Shown here: positions 47,086 to 57,011 of the stretch, piece by piece
Position numbering within the stretch: the stretch's first letter is position 1
How the letters are laid out: each line of letters starts with the position of its first letter
Source of the DNA: an uncultured Roseobacter sp.
GTDB lineage: Bacteria > Pseudomonadota > Alphaproteobacteria > Rhodobacterales > Rhodobacteraceae
Length of the DNA: 64,000 bases
Direction: 5' to 3'
Assembly: GCA_947501635.1 (NCBI GenBank)
Contig: CANMWT010000013.1
Span: 1-64,000, forward strand
Made by a program: the position numbers and the translations under genes
Notes under the pieces: model-generated
Told to the model about the DNA's origin: nothing
The model's database searches: none
What the model saw: the letters and a program-made list of their open reading frames with translations, nothing else

Positions 47086-49050
47086 ATGTCTATCTTCAGG
47101 TCCCTGCTTGTGGCTTTGGTTTCGTTGTTCTGCGCATCTCAGGTTTTGGCGCAAACGGCGAACCGTGAAATCGAGACCAGTGAGCCAGGGTTGGCGATCC
47201 ACGCGACCGAAGCTGTGGGAATCGCCCCAATCCGGACGGAGAGCCCACGCAGCACTTTGCAATCATTGTACCGGTTGCGCGACGACCTGGAAACCGCCCT
47301 GGCGACATACTGGAAGCAACAGAACAGGGCGAACGCGGCTCAGATCACTTTTGTGATGGGACAGATCAGAGCCTTGATCGATCTGTCTCGATTGCCAGGG
47401 TCGTCGCGTCGCGAGGTCGGGACGGAAACGGCCTTGTATCTTCTTGACATCCTCGGGAGGGTCAAAACCATCGACGCTGCGGTCCTTCCCGGGACTGACG
47501 ACCTTGATGATCAGCCCACCACCGGCTTTCGTCTGCCCGGCACACCACTTCGCATCATTGAAATCGTGGAAAGCGACCGCGCTGGCGAGTACCTGTTTTC
47601 CGCGGACACAGTCCGGAGCGCCCCCAGGTTCCTTGCTGGCTTGAGGTCGCTTCCACTTCGGTCATCCCTTCCCATTGACTCCTGGGACACCACGGGGCGG
47701 CAGATTGCCGGACCATGGATCCCGCTCGCCGTGATCGCGAAACTGCCAGACTTCACAAAACGTTCGCTTCTTGACACTCCGGTCTGGAAGACTCTTGTCG
47801 TCACCTTGTTGACGATTGCGACAGGCTTTGTCTTGCGCTTCTGGCACCGACTTTTGGTCAATCGGCTGACAAACGACCCGGTTTACATTGTCCGTCTCAG
47901 GATCCTGAGCCCAATCGCCATCATGATCAGCGCTCTCTGGCTTCAGCACGTGTTTTCCTTTCAGGTCAACACATACGGGCGGTTCTTCGATCTGACTGAA
48001 TCCTTCTTGATCTTGGTGTTCTACGTTGCGGCGACATGGGCTTTCTGGGGAGTATCCAGAGCTTTTTTCGAAACCATCATGGTTGATCCCAGACTCGCGA
48101 ACCAAAGCCTCGACCACAGCTTCGTCAGGCTGGTGGGGCAGATTATTGGCGTTATTGGCGGCGTCCTGATCCTGGGGCTTGGAGGACATGAACTGGGCTT
48201 GCCTGTCTTCAGCATGGTCGCAGGCCTTGGGATCGGTGGCGTTGCCGTGGCTCTTGCCGTCAGGCCGACGCTGGAGAACCTGATTGGCGGTTTCATTCTG
48301 TTCATCGACAAACCGGTCCGGGTCGGCGACTACTGCACGTTCGGAGGTCAGAGCGGAACCGTTGAAAGCATTGGCGTGCGTTCGACCCAACTGCGCGCGA
48401 TAGATCGCACACAGATTTCAATTCCAAATGCTCAGTTTGCCGACATGCAGATCGTCAACTGGGCCAAATGCGATACGATGCTGATCCGGGAAACACTGGG
48501 TCTGCGATTCGAGACGGACACAGAGCAATTGCGGCATGTTCTCGCCAAAATTCGCGAGATGTTGCATTCACACCCGCGGATCGAGCCCGACACGATCCGA
48601 GTCCGGTTCATCGGCTACGGTGACTCCTCGCTGAATGTCGACCTGCGCGTCTATGCCAAGACACGCGAATGGAACGATTATTATTCCATCAAAGAAGACG
48701 TTCTGATGCGGATTGGCGAGATTGTCGATGCGTCCGGATCTGCTTTTGCGTTCCCGTCGCAGACACTCTACTGGAGCCGCGATCCCGGCCTGGATGCCGA
48801 ACGCACGGAAAAAGCGCATCAGGACGTCGCGAGCTGGCGCAGGCGGCGGGAACTGCCGTTTCCACGCTTTTCCAGCACAGCGCTTGAAGCTCTCTCGGGC
48901 AAGTTGAGATACCCGCCACCAGGGTCGCCGGATTATTTGGCGACCGACGAGGAACTCGCCGTAGGCGGCGAAACATTGTCTGCGGATGAGACTGAAGATC
49001 CCGTGACGGAAGGTGCCGGGGTCGAGAAGCCCAATAAATCCGGCATTTGA
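47086..49050 (+). CDS. Mechanosensitive ion channel (MscS) family protein with N-terminal periplasmic extension
   Basis: VAGLGIGGVAVALAVRPTLENLIGGFILFIDKPVRVGDYCTFGGQSGTVESIGVRSTQLRAIDRTQISIPNAQFADMQIVNWA. Confidence 0.92.
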   Translation: MSIFRSLLVALVSLFCASQVLAQTANREIETSEPGLAIHATEAVGIAPIRTESPRSTLQSLYRLRDDLETALATYWKQQNRANAAQITFVMGQIRALIDLSRLPGSSRREVGTETALYLLDILGRVKTIDAAVLPGTDDLDDQPTTGFRLPGTPLRIIEIVESDRAGEYLFSADTVRSAPRFLAGLRSLPLRSSLPIDSWDTTGRQIAGPWIPLAVIAKLPDFTKRSLLDTPVWKTLVVTLLTIATGFVLRFWHRLLVNRLTNDPVYIVRLRILSPIAIMISALWLQHVFSFQVNTYGRFFDLTESFLILVFYVAATWAFWGVSRAFFETIMVDPRLANQSLDHSFVRLVGQIIGVIGGVLILGLGGHELGLPVFSMVAGLGIGGVAVALAVRPTLENLIGGFILFIDKPVRVGDYCTFGGQSGTVESIGVRSTQLRAIDRTQISIPNAQFADMQIVNWAKCDTMLIRETLGLRFETDTEQLRHVLAKIREMLHSHPRIEPDTIRVRFIGYGDSSLNVDLRVYAKTREWNDYYSIKEDVLMRIGEIVDASGSAFAFPSQTLYWSRDPGLDAERTEKAHQDVASWRRRRELPFPRFSSTALEALSGKLRYPPPGSPDYLATDEELAVGGETLSADETEDPVTEGAGVEKPNKSGI

Positions 49051-49954
49051 AGTGCCCGGACCCGGACGCTGAAAACTTTGCCTGTATCACAGAATGGTCG
49101 TTGGACGCGGACCCGTCACGCCAAAGAACGCCCTTCTTTATCAGGTTCGTCCGCTTCCGTCTGCAGCATTTGCATCACATCTGTTCCACCGAAAGAAACA
49201 GCCAGCCGACGAGAAGCACGATGCAAGTCCTCACCCCTGTGCTCCTCGCTCGACGGTTTGGATCAAGCGTACAAAAACCCCATCCCGAGAATTCAATTTG
49301 CCGCGCTGTTAACGAACGGCCACAATGCGGAGGCGACACTGCAGCACAAGCTGCGGTCGCCAAGGTCGACACTGGGCCATTCGGCGCCGTTAGAGCTCAG
49401 GGAGCGCATGACCGGTCTGTCCGCATCTCAGACTTTCGCCGAATTTTGAGGAAGGTCCGCTCATGACTAAAGCAGCCGTCACTGGTCGGTGATCTGCAAA
49501 TTGATGCTCGAAGGTCAGCTTGTACGCTGCAAGCAGACCTTCACCAGAAAAAGCCCTAGGTCCGAGATGCGGACAGACCCGCCTGATGCTGGCGCAGCGA
49601 AAACTGCCTTGATTGCTCGACGTTGTCGCTGGATTGCTCGCGGCGGCGCAGCAGGATTTACCGAAAGCAGACGTTCAAATCACGCAAATCGGCCGAAATC
49701 CAATCCTGACATTCGCTCCTCTCCTGTTCTATGTCTCACATGCGGGACGAAGCGGCTGTTGCTCCGAGATTTGCACACAAATCACGAGGACAGGAATTTG
49801 CCAAACAAATGATCGCTCAGCAAAGCGCGCTGGACTTGAATGTAGCGTTCGCGACCGTGGCCACTCCTTACCGGTAATGTCGGTGTAATTGCGATACACT
49901 TTTCTCCCGCAACTCGGTAACCTCTGACAAAATCAATTGTAACCGCAATACGAG

Positions 49955-51124
49955 GTGAACACGTGTTGTGCTATAGAACGGGGAACGAGGCGGATCGTGA
50001 ATGAAGTAGCGATAACTGGAACCGGTATCTTTACGCCACCCGAGGCGATAACCAACGCGCAACTCGTAGATGCTTTCAATGCGTACGCCGATCTTCAGAA
50101 CCAACTGAATGCCGCTGATATCGCACTGGGCGAGGTGACGCCAATCCCGCATAGCTCGACGCGCAAAATCCAGATCGCGTCAGGCATCAAGCAGCGGTTC
50201 GTTGTCGACCGTGCTGGCATCCTTGATCCCGAGGTCATGCATCCGGTCCTGCGCGAACGCGACGACGATGAGCCGAGTCTGATGGCTGAGATGGCGATCA
50301 AAGCAAGCGGCAAGGCACTGGCACAGGCAAAATGTGCGCCAGAGCAGATCGACGCCGTGATTTGTGCGGCCTCAAATCACGAACGCCCGTATCCCGCCAT
50401 AGCCATAGAGATACAAAACCTCTTGGGAACAAAAGGCTTTGCTTTCGATATGAACGTGGCCTGCTCTTCAGCGACCTTCGCGATCCAGGCGGCCGCTGAC
50501 ATGATCCGATGCGGCTCTATCGCACGGGTCCTGGTGGTTTGTCCTGAAATCTGTTCCGCCCATCTGGATTGGACAGACCCGGACTGCCATTTCATTTTTG
50601 GTGATGTCTGCGCAGCCTTGGTGCTTGAGAAATCTGACTTGGCGCAGGTGTCAAAATTTATCGTTCGGTCCACGCAGTGTGCGACCCAATTCTCCAATAA
50701 CATCCGAAACAACAACGGTTTTCTACGCAGAACGCGCGAAGGCCACATGGAAGACCGGCGCGACATGCTTTTCAAACAGGACGGCAAGGAAGTTTTCCGT
50801 GACGTTCTGCCATTGGTCGTCAAACACATCAGCGCACATCTGGAAAGAGACTCTATTTCCGCAGATGCAGTGAAACGTCTTTGGTTGCATCAGGCAAACA
50901 AGACGATGAATGACTACATCGGACGGAAAGTGCTGGGTAGGAAGCCAGAAGCATCAGAACAGCCCAACAGTCTGCAAGACTATGGTAATACCTCTTCCGC
51001 AGGCGCTATTGTTGCGTTTTCCAAAAACTCCGATGATCTCAACAACGGCGATATTGGGGTCATCTGTTCTTTTGGCGCAGGGTATTCGGTGGGTTCAGTC
51101 ATCCTTCAGCGGCAGTCGGGCTGA
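49955..51124 (+). CDS. Beta-ketoacyl-ACP synthase III (FabH-like)
   Basis: GFAFDMNVACSSATFAIQAAADMI Cys motif, LWLHQANKTMNDYIG His motif, YGNTSSAGAIVAF Asn motif; likely start GTG 49997. Confidence 0.88.
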   Translation: MNTCCAIERGTRRIVNEVAITGTGIFTPPEAITNAQLVDAFNAYADLQNQLNAADIALGEVTPIPHSSTRKIQIASGIKQRFVVDRAGILDPEVMHPVLRERDDDEPSLMAEMAIKASGKALAQAKCAPEQIDAVICAASNHERPYPAIAIEIQNLLGTKGFAFDMNVACSSATFAIQAAADMIRCGSIARVLVVCPEICSAHLDWTDPDCHFIFGDVCAALVLEKSDLAQVSKFIVRSTQCATQFSNNIRNNNGFLRRTREGHMEDRRDMLFKQDGKEVFRDVLPLVVKHISAHLERDSISADAVKRLWLHQANKTMNDYIGRKVLGRKPEASEQPNSLQDYGNTSSAGAIVAFSKNSDDLNNGDIGVICSFGAGYSVGSVILQRQSG

Positions 51125-51160
51125 CACGGACCGACATCGAGACATCTCGTTACGAGTCTT

Positions 51161-51430
51161 TCAATTTGAAACGCCGGGCATGCGGGATTCTATCAGGCTG
51201 ACGAGATCGGAAATTTTAGCGATATTGTCGAACTCTGCCTCTTCGATTTCGACGCCAAGGTCGTCCTCCAGTTCTATGAGGACTTCAGCGATATGCAAAC
51301 TTGAAAGTTCAAGGCTATCAAACGTCAGGTCCTCACGTTTGCGGAGAGACTCAAGCATGTCTGAAGATGCATGATGTTCAAGTGTTCTTTCGAGCACTCC
51401 GTAGAGAAATTCATCTGGTTTCTGCGTCAT
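51161..51430 (-). CDS. Acyl carrier protein-like protein
   Basis: FDSLELSSLHIAEVLIELEDDLGVEIEEAEFDNIAKISDLVSLIE with DSLE phosphopantetheine serine. Confidence 0.8.
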   Translation of the reverse strand: MTQKPDEFLYGVLERTLEHHASSDMLESLRKREDLTFDSLELSSLHIAEVLIELEDDLGVEIEEAEFDNIAKISDLVSLIESRMPGVSN

Positions 51431-51510
51431 GTCAAACTCTTGCTTTCAGGCCATGAGGTTCGTTTAGCGGGCACTGCGTTCTGGACGCTCGCCAATGGCG
51501 CGACATACGT

Positions 51511-51711
51511 CTACCCTTCACGCTCCAATTTTTTCCGCGCTAGTTTACGGGCACGGCGGATTGCTTCACCTTTTTCCCGCGCCTTTTTCTCGGACGGTTT
51601 TTCGAAATGCTGCTTGAGCTTCATTTCGCGGAATACGCCCTCGCGTTGTAGCTTTTTCTTCAATACTCGAAGAGCTTGATCGACATTGTTGTCGCGAACA
51701 CTAACCTGCAT
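51511..51711 (-). CDS. rpsU: 30S ribosomal protein S21
   Basis: [61 protein letters not shown]. Confidence 0.95.
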   Translation of the reverse strand: MQVSVRDNNVDQALRVLKKKLQREGVFREMKLKQHFEKPSEKKAREKGEAIRRARKLARKKLEREG

Positions 51712-51830
51712 GTTTTTTTCACTACCTTTTTTAGGATCAGCTAAAAGAGATTTGCAGGAGCCCGCCCGTTGTCAAGGTAAATTTGTTTATGGAGCTTTAC
51801 TTTACTTGATCGCCTTCGCCGCCGCCGCGA

Positions 51831-52892
51831 TCAACTCAGCTTCTTGTCCGCCTCATCAAACTCCGCCGACTCTGCATCTAACGCATCCACCAAGACCACA
51901 GCAGGCGCGCCGGGGGTAAAGACGGTTTGGGCAATCGGTGGTGCGTTGTCGTCGGTGCGGTTGACGCGCAGTTCGCGATAGCCCGTGTACATCCCGCTCC
52001 CCATGATCAGCAACATGCCAACGAAGGTGGTATGGGGCGGGATCTCCCCCCACATAAGATAGCCAAGAAAGGCCGCAAGCGGCAAATAGCTATAATCGAA
52101 AGGGGCGATAATGCTGGCACTGGCGATCTGATAGGCACGGGAGACCAGTGTGTAGGCCACCGTCCCGATTCCCCCCAGCAAGACGAGCATGGCGATGCCC
52201 TCGGCTTTCGGCACCGGCCACTCCATGCGCAGGTGGTACAGTTCTGGTGTCACCTCAATCATTTGCGCTACAGCAAACCCCATGGGGATTATCAGAATAC
52301 CCGAAAACGAGATCGTATAGAGACCGATGACCAGCGATGTGTCCTGTTCTCCGATCTTGCGCACAATAATCTGACTGATTGCGTAGGTGAGTGCGCAAAG
52401 GAGCGGAAGAATTGCGATCCAGCCGAAATTGCCACCAGTAGGGTTCATCGCAATAACAACTCCTGCGAACCCGACCAGCAGCGCCGCTACGCGGTGCACC
52501 CCGACCTTCTCCTGCAGGAACAGCGCTGCAAGCGTTGCGGTCATCAGGGGTGCCGCGAAGAATAGCGTTGTGACCTCGGCCAGGCCCATGAAAGGGAAGG
52601 CTGCATAGAACATCGCGAAGCCGGAAGCGAAGAGCATGGCTCGTGCCAGATACCAAGGCCAGAGAGGGGTGAGAATGCGATGCGGTGTGCCTAGCCAAAG
52701 GACCAGAGGCAGCAGCGTCGTCAAGGCGACGATCGAGCGGACGAAGATCAGCATCCATACCGGGTAATATGTCAGCATGTCCTTCATCAGAACGTCCTGT
52801 CCGACAAACAGGACCATCCCGGCAAGCACACAAGTTATCCCCTGAAAGGTGCGGGACAGCGACGGTGCGTCTCTATCTGTTGTGGCAGTCAT
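51831..52892 (-). CDS. DMT/EamA family transporter
   Basis: Ten-TM pattern, GMVLFVGQDVLMKDMLTYYPVWMLIFVRSIVA; second repeat SIIAPFDYSYLPLAAFLGYLMWGEIP. Confidence 0.85.
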   Translation of the reverse strand: MTATTDRDAPSLSRTFQGITCVLAGMVLFVGQDVLMKDMLTYYPVWMLIFVRSIVALTTLLPLVLWLGTPHRILTPLWPWYLARAMLFASGFAMFYAAFPFMGLAEVTTLFFAAPLMTATLAALFLQEKVGVHRVAALLVGFAGVVIAMNPTGGNFGWIAILPLLCALTYAISQIIVRKIGEQDTSLVIGLYTISFSGILIIPMGFAVAQMIEVTPELYHLRMEWPVPKAEGIAMLVLLGGIGTVAYTLVSRAYQIASASIIAPFDYSYLPLAAFLGYLMWGEIPPHTTFVGMLLIMGSGMYTGYRELRVNRTDDNAPPIAQTVFTPGAPAVVLVDALDAESAEFDEADKKLS

Positions 52893-53408
52893 GAGCTTAG
52901 TTTGCTCATTTCGGAATTTGCATCCTGCCGCGCAGCGACCCGAATGTCGGTTTCAATCAAAAGCCCGTGCTAAAGGTCAGTTTGGTCCGCAACTCTGTCA
53001 TAGCCCCAATTGAGATGGTTGCAGCTTGCAGCAATGTCCGCTTTTCATATTGCGTTGCGATGTGGGTTTCTTATCCCATAAAAAGAAAGAGATGTCGCAG
53101 GCGCAAACAGCTGGTTTTGATTGAGTCTGCTCTGGGCTCGAAGCCGTCTTCCAAGTATTTTTGATTAATGTCAGCTTTTGAGTCACTTGCAGACACTTAT
53201 TCCCACGCGGTTTGGATCGCGAGGTCACGCATTTTGTGGATACGTCACACCTTTTCGTCTCGGCGTATTTAGTATCAATGGCTTAGCCTTGATACTTGTC
53301 ACGCTTTCCGGGGCAGTTGCCACATACTTCCAAACTCTGAACCATCAGATTCTCAATTGTAGAAGCGGACCGAACTTCCTCGTGCCGCAGTGAGCAATTG
53401 AGGTTGAT

Positions 53409-53612
53409 ATGCCCAAGTTGACACAAGATCAGCTGGCGGCGCGGTGGCACATGTCGCCGCGGACGCTGGAGCAGTGGCGGTGGCTCGGAAAGGGTCCCAA
53501 GTTTTTGAAGATCGGCGCGCGCGTTTTGTACGATGAAAGCGTGATCGAAGCCTATGAAGAGGCCCAGATCTGCCAGAACACATGCGGACCGATTTGCGGG
53601 GAGGGTGCCTGA
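53409..53612 (+). CDS. Small helix-turn-helix (AlpA/excisionase-like) protein
   Basis: MPKLTQDQLAARWHMSPRTLEQWRWLGKGPKFLKIGARVLYDESVIEAYEE. Confidence 0.75.
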   Translation: MPKLTQDQLAARWHMSPRTLEQWRWLGKGPKFLKIGARVLYDESVIEAYEEAQICQNTCGPICGEGA

Positions 53613-54118
53613 TGTCCAAGTCCTTCCCCGCTCACAAAGTCAAATCGCACCTTGTCTACACGGTCTGGGAGGTGGCGGACGTTTTAGGATGTCATCGCCA
53701 AACCGTCATTCGCTGGATTGGGAACAACGGACTTGCGGCCGATACCAGCAGCAAACCGTGGTTGATCGAAGGACATGTGCTCAAGGAGTTCCTCGGACAA
53801 AGACAACGCAAGGTGCGGTGCAAGCTGGCGTTGCATCATTGCTACTGCCTCGGCTGCAAAGGTCCGCGCGAACCTGACGGCAAGATAGCGGATTACGTTC
53901 AGGAAACGGCTTCCAGCGGTCGCCTGACGGCCCTCTGTCCGACCTGTGGTTCCGTCATGAACAAGATTATCCGCCGCACCGATCTGGAAGCCATTCAGGC
54001 CAAACTGGAGGTCACATTTCAACAAGCCTCCCCAAGATTAGTGTCCTGTACTGAACCCCATTCAAAAGTCACCTTGAAAGAAGAGCCCGAGACCCATGTC
54101 AAAACACACCTCGGATAA
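53612..54118 (+). CDS. HTH plus zinc-ribbon-like protein of integrase operon
   Basis: VYTVWEVADVLGCHRQTVIRWIGNNGL; CYCLGCKGP...CPTCGSV; ATG overlaps upstream TGA by 1 nt. Confidence 0.7.
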   Translation: MSKSFPAHKVKSHLVYTVWEVADVLGCHRQTVIRWIGNNGLAADTSSKPWLIEGHVLKEFLGQRQRKVRCKLALHHCYCLGCKGPREPDGKIADYVQETASSGRLTALCPTCGSVMNKIIRRTDLEAIQAKLEVTFQQASPRLVSCTEPHSKVTLKEEPETHVKTHLG

Positions 54119-55157
54119 CCTGCGTATCAAGCGCAAACACCTTGTCTGGCTGAAGGACGCAAAGGGGCTGTCGCAATCTTCGATCGACAAAGCCGCAGCG
54201 TCGATTGCCACCTATGACAGATGGCTCAAAGGTAAGGACTACAGGGCGTTCCATTCAGAAAGGGCGCGCGCGTTCAAACGCCATTTGCAAGGTCTGCGCA
54301 ATGAACGTACGGGCGCGCCACTGTCAGCAGCTACGATCAACGGTGTGTTGCGCGACGTCATGAAGCTTTTCGACTGGATGGCGGACCAACCTGGGTACAA
54401 GTCCAGGATCTCGCGCGCAGACATTGCCTATCTCACGCCGGATCGCAAATCGGAACAGGCCCGTCGAAGCACCCTGTGGAAGCCGCATCCGTCCCCTGAA
54501 CAAGTAAACCACCTGTTGTCCATCATGCCTGCAGAAACAGTGGTCCAGCGCCGTGACCGCGCCCTGCTCGCCTTCCTTTTCTTGACCGGATCACGTGAAG
54601 GTGCCGCCATCACCGTGCGGCTGCGTCATGTCGATCTAGCCAATAAATGCGTGCAGTTTGACGGCCGTTCCGTGGATACAAAGTTTGGAAAGTCCTTCAC
54701 GACCAGTTTCTTTCCCTTCGGTGATGATGTCGAACAAATTCTACGTAACTGGATCAGAGAGCTTCGTCAGGACCATCTTTTCTCGGACACGGATCCTCTG
54801 TTCCCAAAGACGCGCGTCGCTGTTGGTCCATCCAGACGCTTCGAGGCAGCGGGCATCGCGCGCGAGCCGTGGGCTGGCCCGTCGTCTGCGGCCAGGATCT
54901 TCAAGCAAGCTTTCGTCAACGCCGGGCTGCCCCCGTTCTCACCCCACCGCGTGCGAGATACGATCGCAGAGCTGGCAAAACTTCACTGCAAGACACCAGA
55001 GGACTATAAAGCCTGGTCGCAGAACATGGGACACGACGACGTGATGACGACGTTCAGCTCCTATGGTTCTGTTTCACCTGGCCGTCAGGTCGAACTGATG
55101 GGGCGGTTTCGCCGCCGTGGACCGTTGCCAGACGAGGACGCGGTTATTGATGAATGA
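54096..55157 (+). CDS. Tyrosine-type recombinase/integrase
   Basis: Core-binding domain LKDAKGLSQSSIDKAAASIATYDRWL; FLTGSREGAAITVRLRHVDL; PHRVRDTIAELAKLHCKTPEDYKAWSQNMGHDDVMTTFSSYG. Confidence 0.85.
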   Translation: MSKHTSDNLRIKRKHLVWLKDAKGLSQSSIDKAAASIATYDRWLKGKDYRAFHSERARAFKRHLQGLRNERTGAPLSAATINGVLRDVMKLFDWMADQPGYKSRISRADIAYLTPDRKSEQARRSTLWKPHPSPEQVNHLLSIMPAETVVQRRDRALLAFLFLTGSREGAAITVRLRHVDLANKCVQFDGRSVDTKFGKSFTTSFFPFGDDVEQILRNWIRELRQDHLFSDTDPLFPKTRVAVGPSRRFEAAGIAREPWAGPSSAARIFKQAFVNAGLPPFSPHRVRDTIAELAKLHCKTPEDYKAWSQNMGHDDVMTTFSSYGSVSPGRQVELMGRFRRRGPLPDEDAVIDE

Positions 55158-57011
55158 TCAGCTCCGATGGCGCACCCGAACGACCACGCGCTCGGGTGCA
55201 AGCCGGTATCCGTTCCAAGAGAGATTTTCGATCAACTCTTGGGGCTTATCAACTGACAGACCAGCGGACTCGAATCTCTTTTCAATCGTTCTTCGCGCGG
55301 TCAGTATTCTCCGCCTAACGACTTCGTCGGATTCAACGCCTAATTTTTCGACGAGGTCGCCAGACTTCAAGCAGGGAAACTCCAAAGGTTCGAGACCTTT
55401 GCCTGCCGCACGGAGCCACTCTTCAGCCAAAACGATCAACAGATCCGCTGTGGCGTTTTTCTTAAGCTCAATATGTTCGCCGATCAAAACCAAACGTGAG
55501 GTTTTGTCGATTTCTATGGTCAGCGGTAGTTTCTCATTCTCGTTTTTATCAACTGAGGTAGCTGGCACGAAAGGCAAGGACAAGGCGCTCTGCATCTCGC
55601 CATATAGTCTTGGCAAACTCTGTTCTGGGAACTCGCCGGGTGACTTGCTTTCGAGAGTTCTGCGCATGACAGATGTGACCGCCTTGCCGTGGCGGTTAAG
55701 CAAATCTGCGATCATCGACATTGCTGTGTCTGGTGGACTGTCGAGATGATTGACCGCGTCCAGAACAACCGGGAAACTCCGGGCCAGCGCATCTGGTGTG
55801 GCGTTCTCGAAGAACACTGCATTGCGTACGTAGGACAACGCCATCTCCCGGTCGGTCCCGTTCGGTCGAGCGTCCGACATAAGGTCCACGCGATAGGCAT
55901 CTTCCGGGTCAAATCGCTCCAACCCCTTTGAAAGCATCGCGAACCGCCGATCGATACACTGCGAACAGCGCCCACAATGGAAGTATTGATGGGTTTGATT
56001 ATGCACATCAGCGCAACTGCGCGTCTCAACGATCTGGTCTGCCATGCCAAGATGGGAGATACGTTCCACAACGTCTGCTTTTGTCCGAGCAAAGAATGGA
56101 TTGTCGACCCGCATGTCATTTTCAAAAACAAGCCGCAGAAGACCGGTGAACAGCTTCAGTGTCTTTGGATGCGTGGTTCGCGTCGCTCGTGTTCCAACGA
56201 CGTTGCCAACCGGCGGTAGGTTGAGGCTCACGACCCCGTCTTCATGGAACGACACACGGTCCAGTCCGAAGGCCGTTGCAGTGATCGACCCAAGTACCGC
56301 AAACAAGAATGAGCGTGTGCGATGCGTTCTCTCCACAGTCGACCGGCCCCTCAACTGCGCGGTCATAGGGATGTGGCGGCACGTATCCGCTCCGTACTTT
56401 TTACTCAATTCGGAGATCAACCGTTTCTGGACCGGCGCTATTTTCGTGGAAGAGGCATGACTGACCAAAGCAACCCGATGCTTCTGTTCCACGATTTCTT
56501 CCACAGCACCCGCAAAGGAATCGAGCCCGCCAGAAAACATCAGGACGCGGTGGGGCTTCCATGAACTATTTCGGCTGAATTTGAAGAAGCGCGATCGCTC
56601 TGCATCCGGTTCGTCTTTGGTTGAAAAAGAAAATTCAAAGCGGTCGCCAGATAGAAACATCAACGTTTCTTCCAGAGCCTGTATTACGCTCTCACGTTGC
56701 CAGAAATCCAGATCGCGTACCGGCATGGTGGCGACGAACCGTCTGTGCCACTTATCACCCATCCGCTGATCGGTCAGGCCACCGCGGCTGACTGCCGCGT
56801 CCGCGCAATAGACAAGCGCGGCAATCTCCAGCAAATCGAGCGCACGATCCTGCAGGCCCTCGACCAATTGACGGTTCAATTGTCCAATCCGCAGCGTCAT
56901 TGCGACTTCGCGGCCAGCAATGTCGAGACGCAGGACTTCATCACCGCCGCTTTTTGTCAGGGGCGGCAACCATCTGACTTCAACTTCAGGCAACGGCGCG
57001 ACGGCGCCCAA
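55158..57011 (-). CDS. QueC-like PP-loop ATPase-domain protein with N- and C-terminal extensions
   Basis: VLMFSGGLDSFAGAVEEIVEQ PP-loop (SGGxDS) and CADVHNQTHQYFHCGRCSQCIDRRFAM zinc-binding segment. Confidence 0.8.
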   Translation of the reverse strand: MGAVAPLPEVEVRWLPPLTKSGGDEVLRLDIAGREVAMTLRIGQLNRQLVEGLQDRALDLLEIAALVYCADAAVSRGGLTDQRMGDKWHRRFVATMPVRDLDFWQRESVIQALEETLMFLSGDRFEFSFSTKDEPDAERSRFFKFSRNSSWKPHRVLMFSGGLDSFAGAVEEIVEQKHRVALVSHASSTKIAPVQKRLISELSKKYGADTCRHIPMTAQLRGRSTVERTHRTRSFLFAVLGSITATAFGLDRVSFHEDGVVSLNLPPVGNVVGTRATRTTHPKTLKLFTGLLRLVFENDMRVDNPFFARTKADVVERISHLGMADQIVETRSCADVHNQTHQYFHCGRCSQCIDRRFAMLSKGLERFDPEDAYRVDLMSDARPNGTDREMALSYVRNAVFFENATPDALARSFPVVLDAVNHLDSPPDTAMSMIADLLNRHGKAVTSVMRRTLESKSPGEFPEQSLPRLYGEMQSALSLPFVPATSVDKNENEKLPLTIEIDKTSRLVLIGEHIELKKNATADLLIVLAEEWLRAAGKGLEPLEFPCLKSGDLVEKLGVESDEVVRRRILTARRTIEKRFESAGLSVDKPQELIENLSWNGYRLAPERVVVRVRHRS

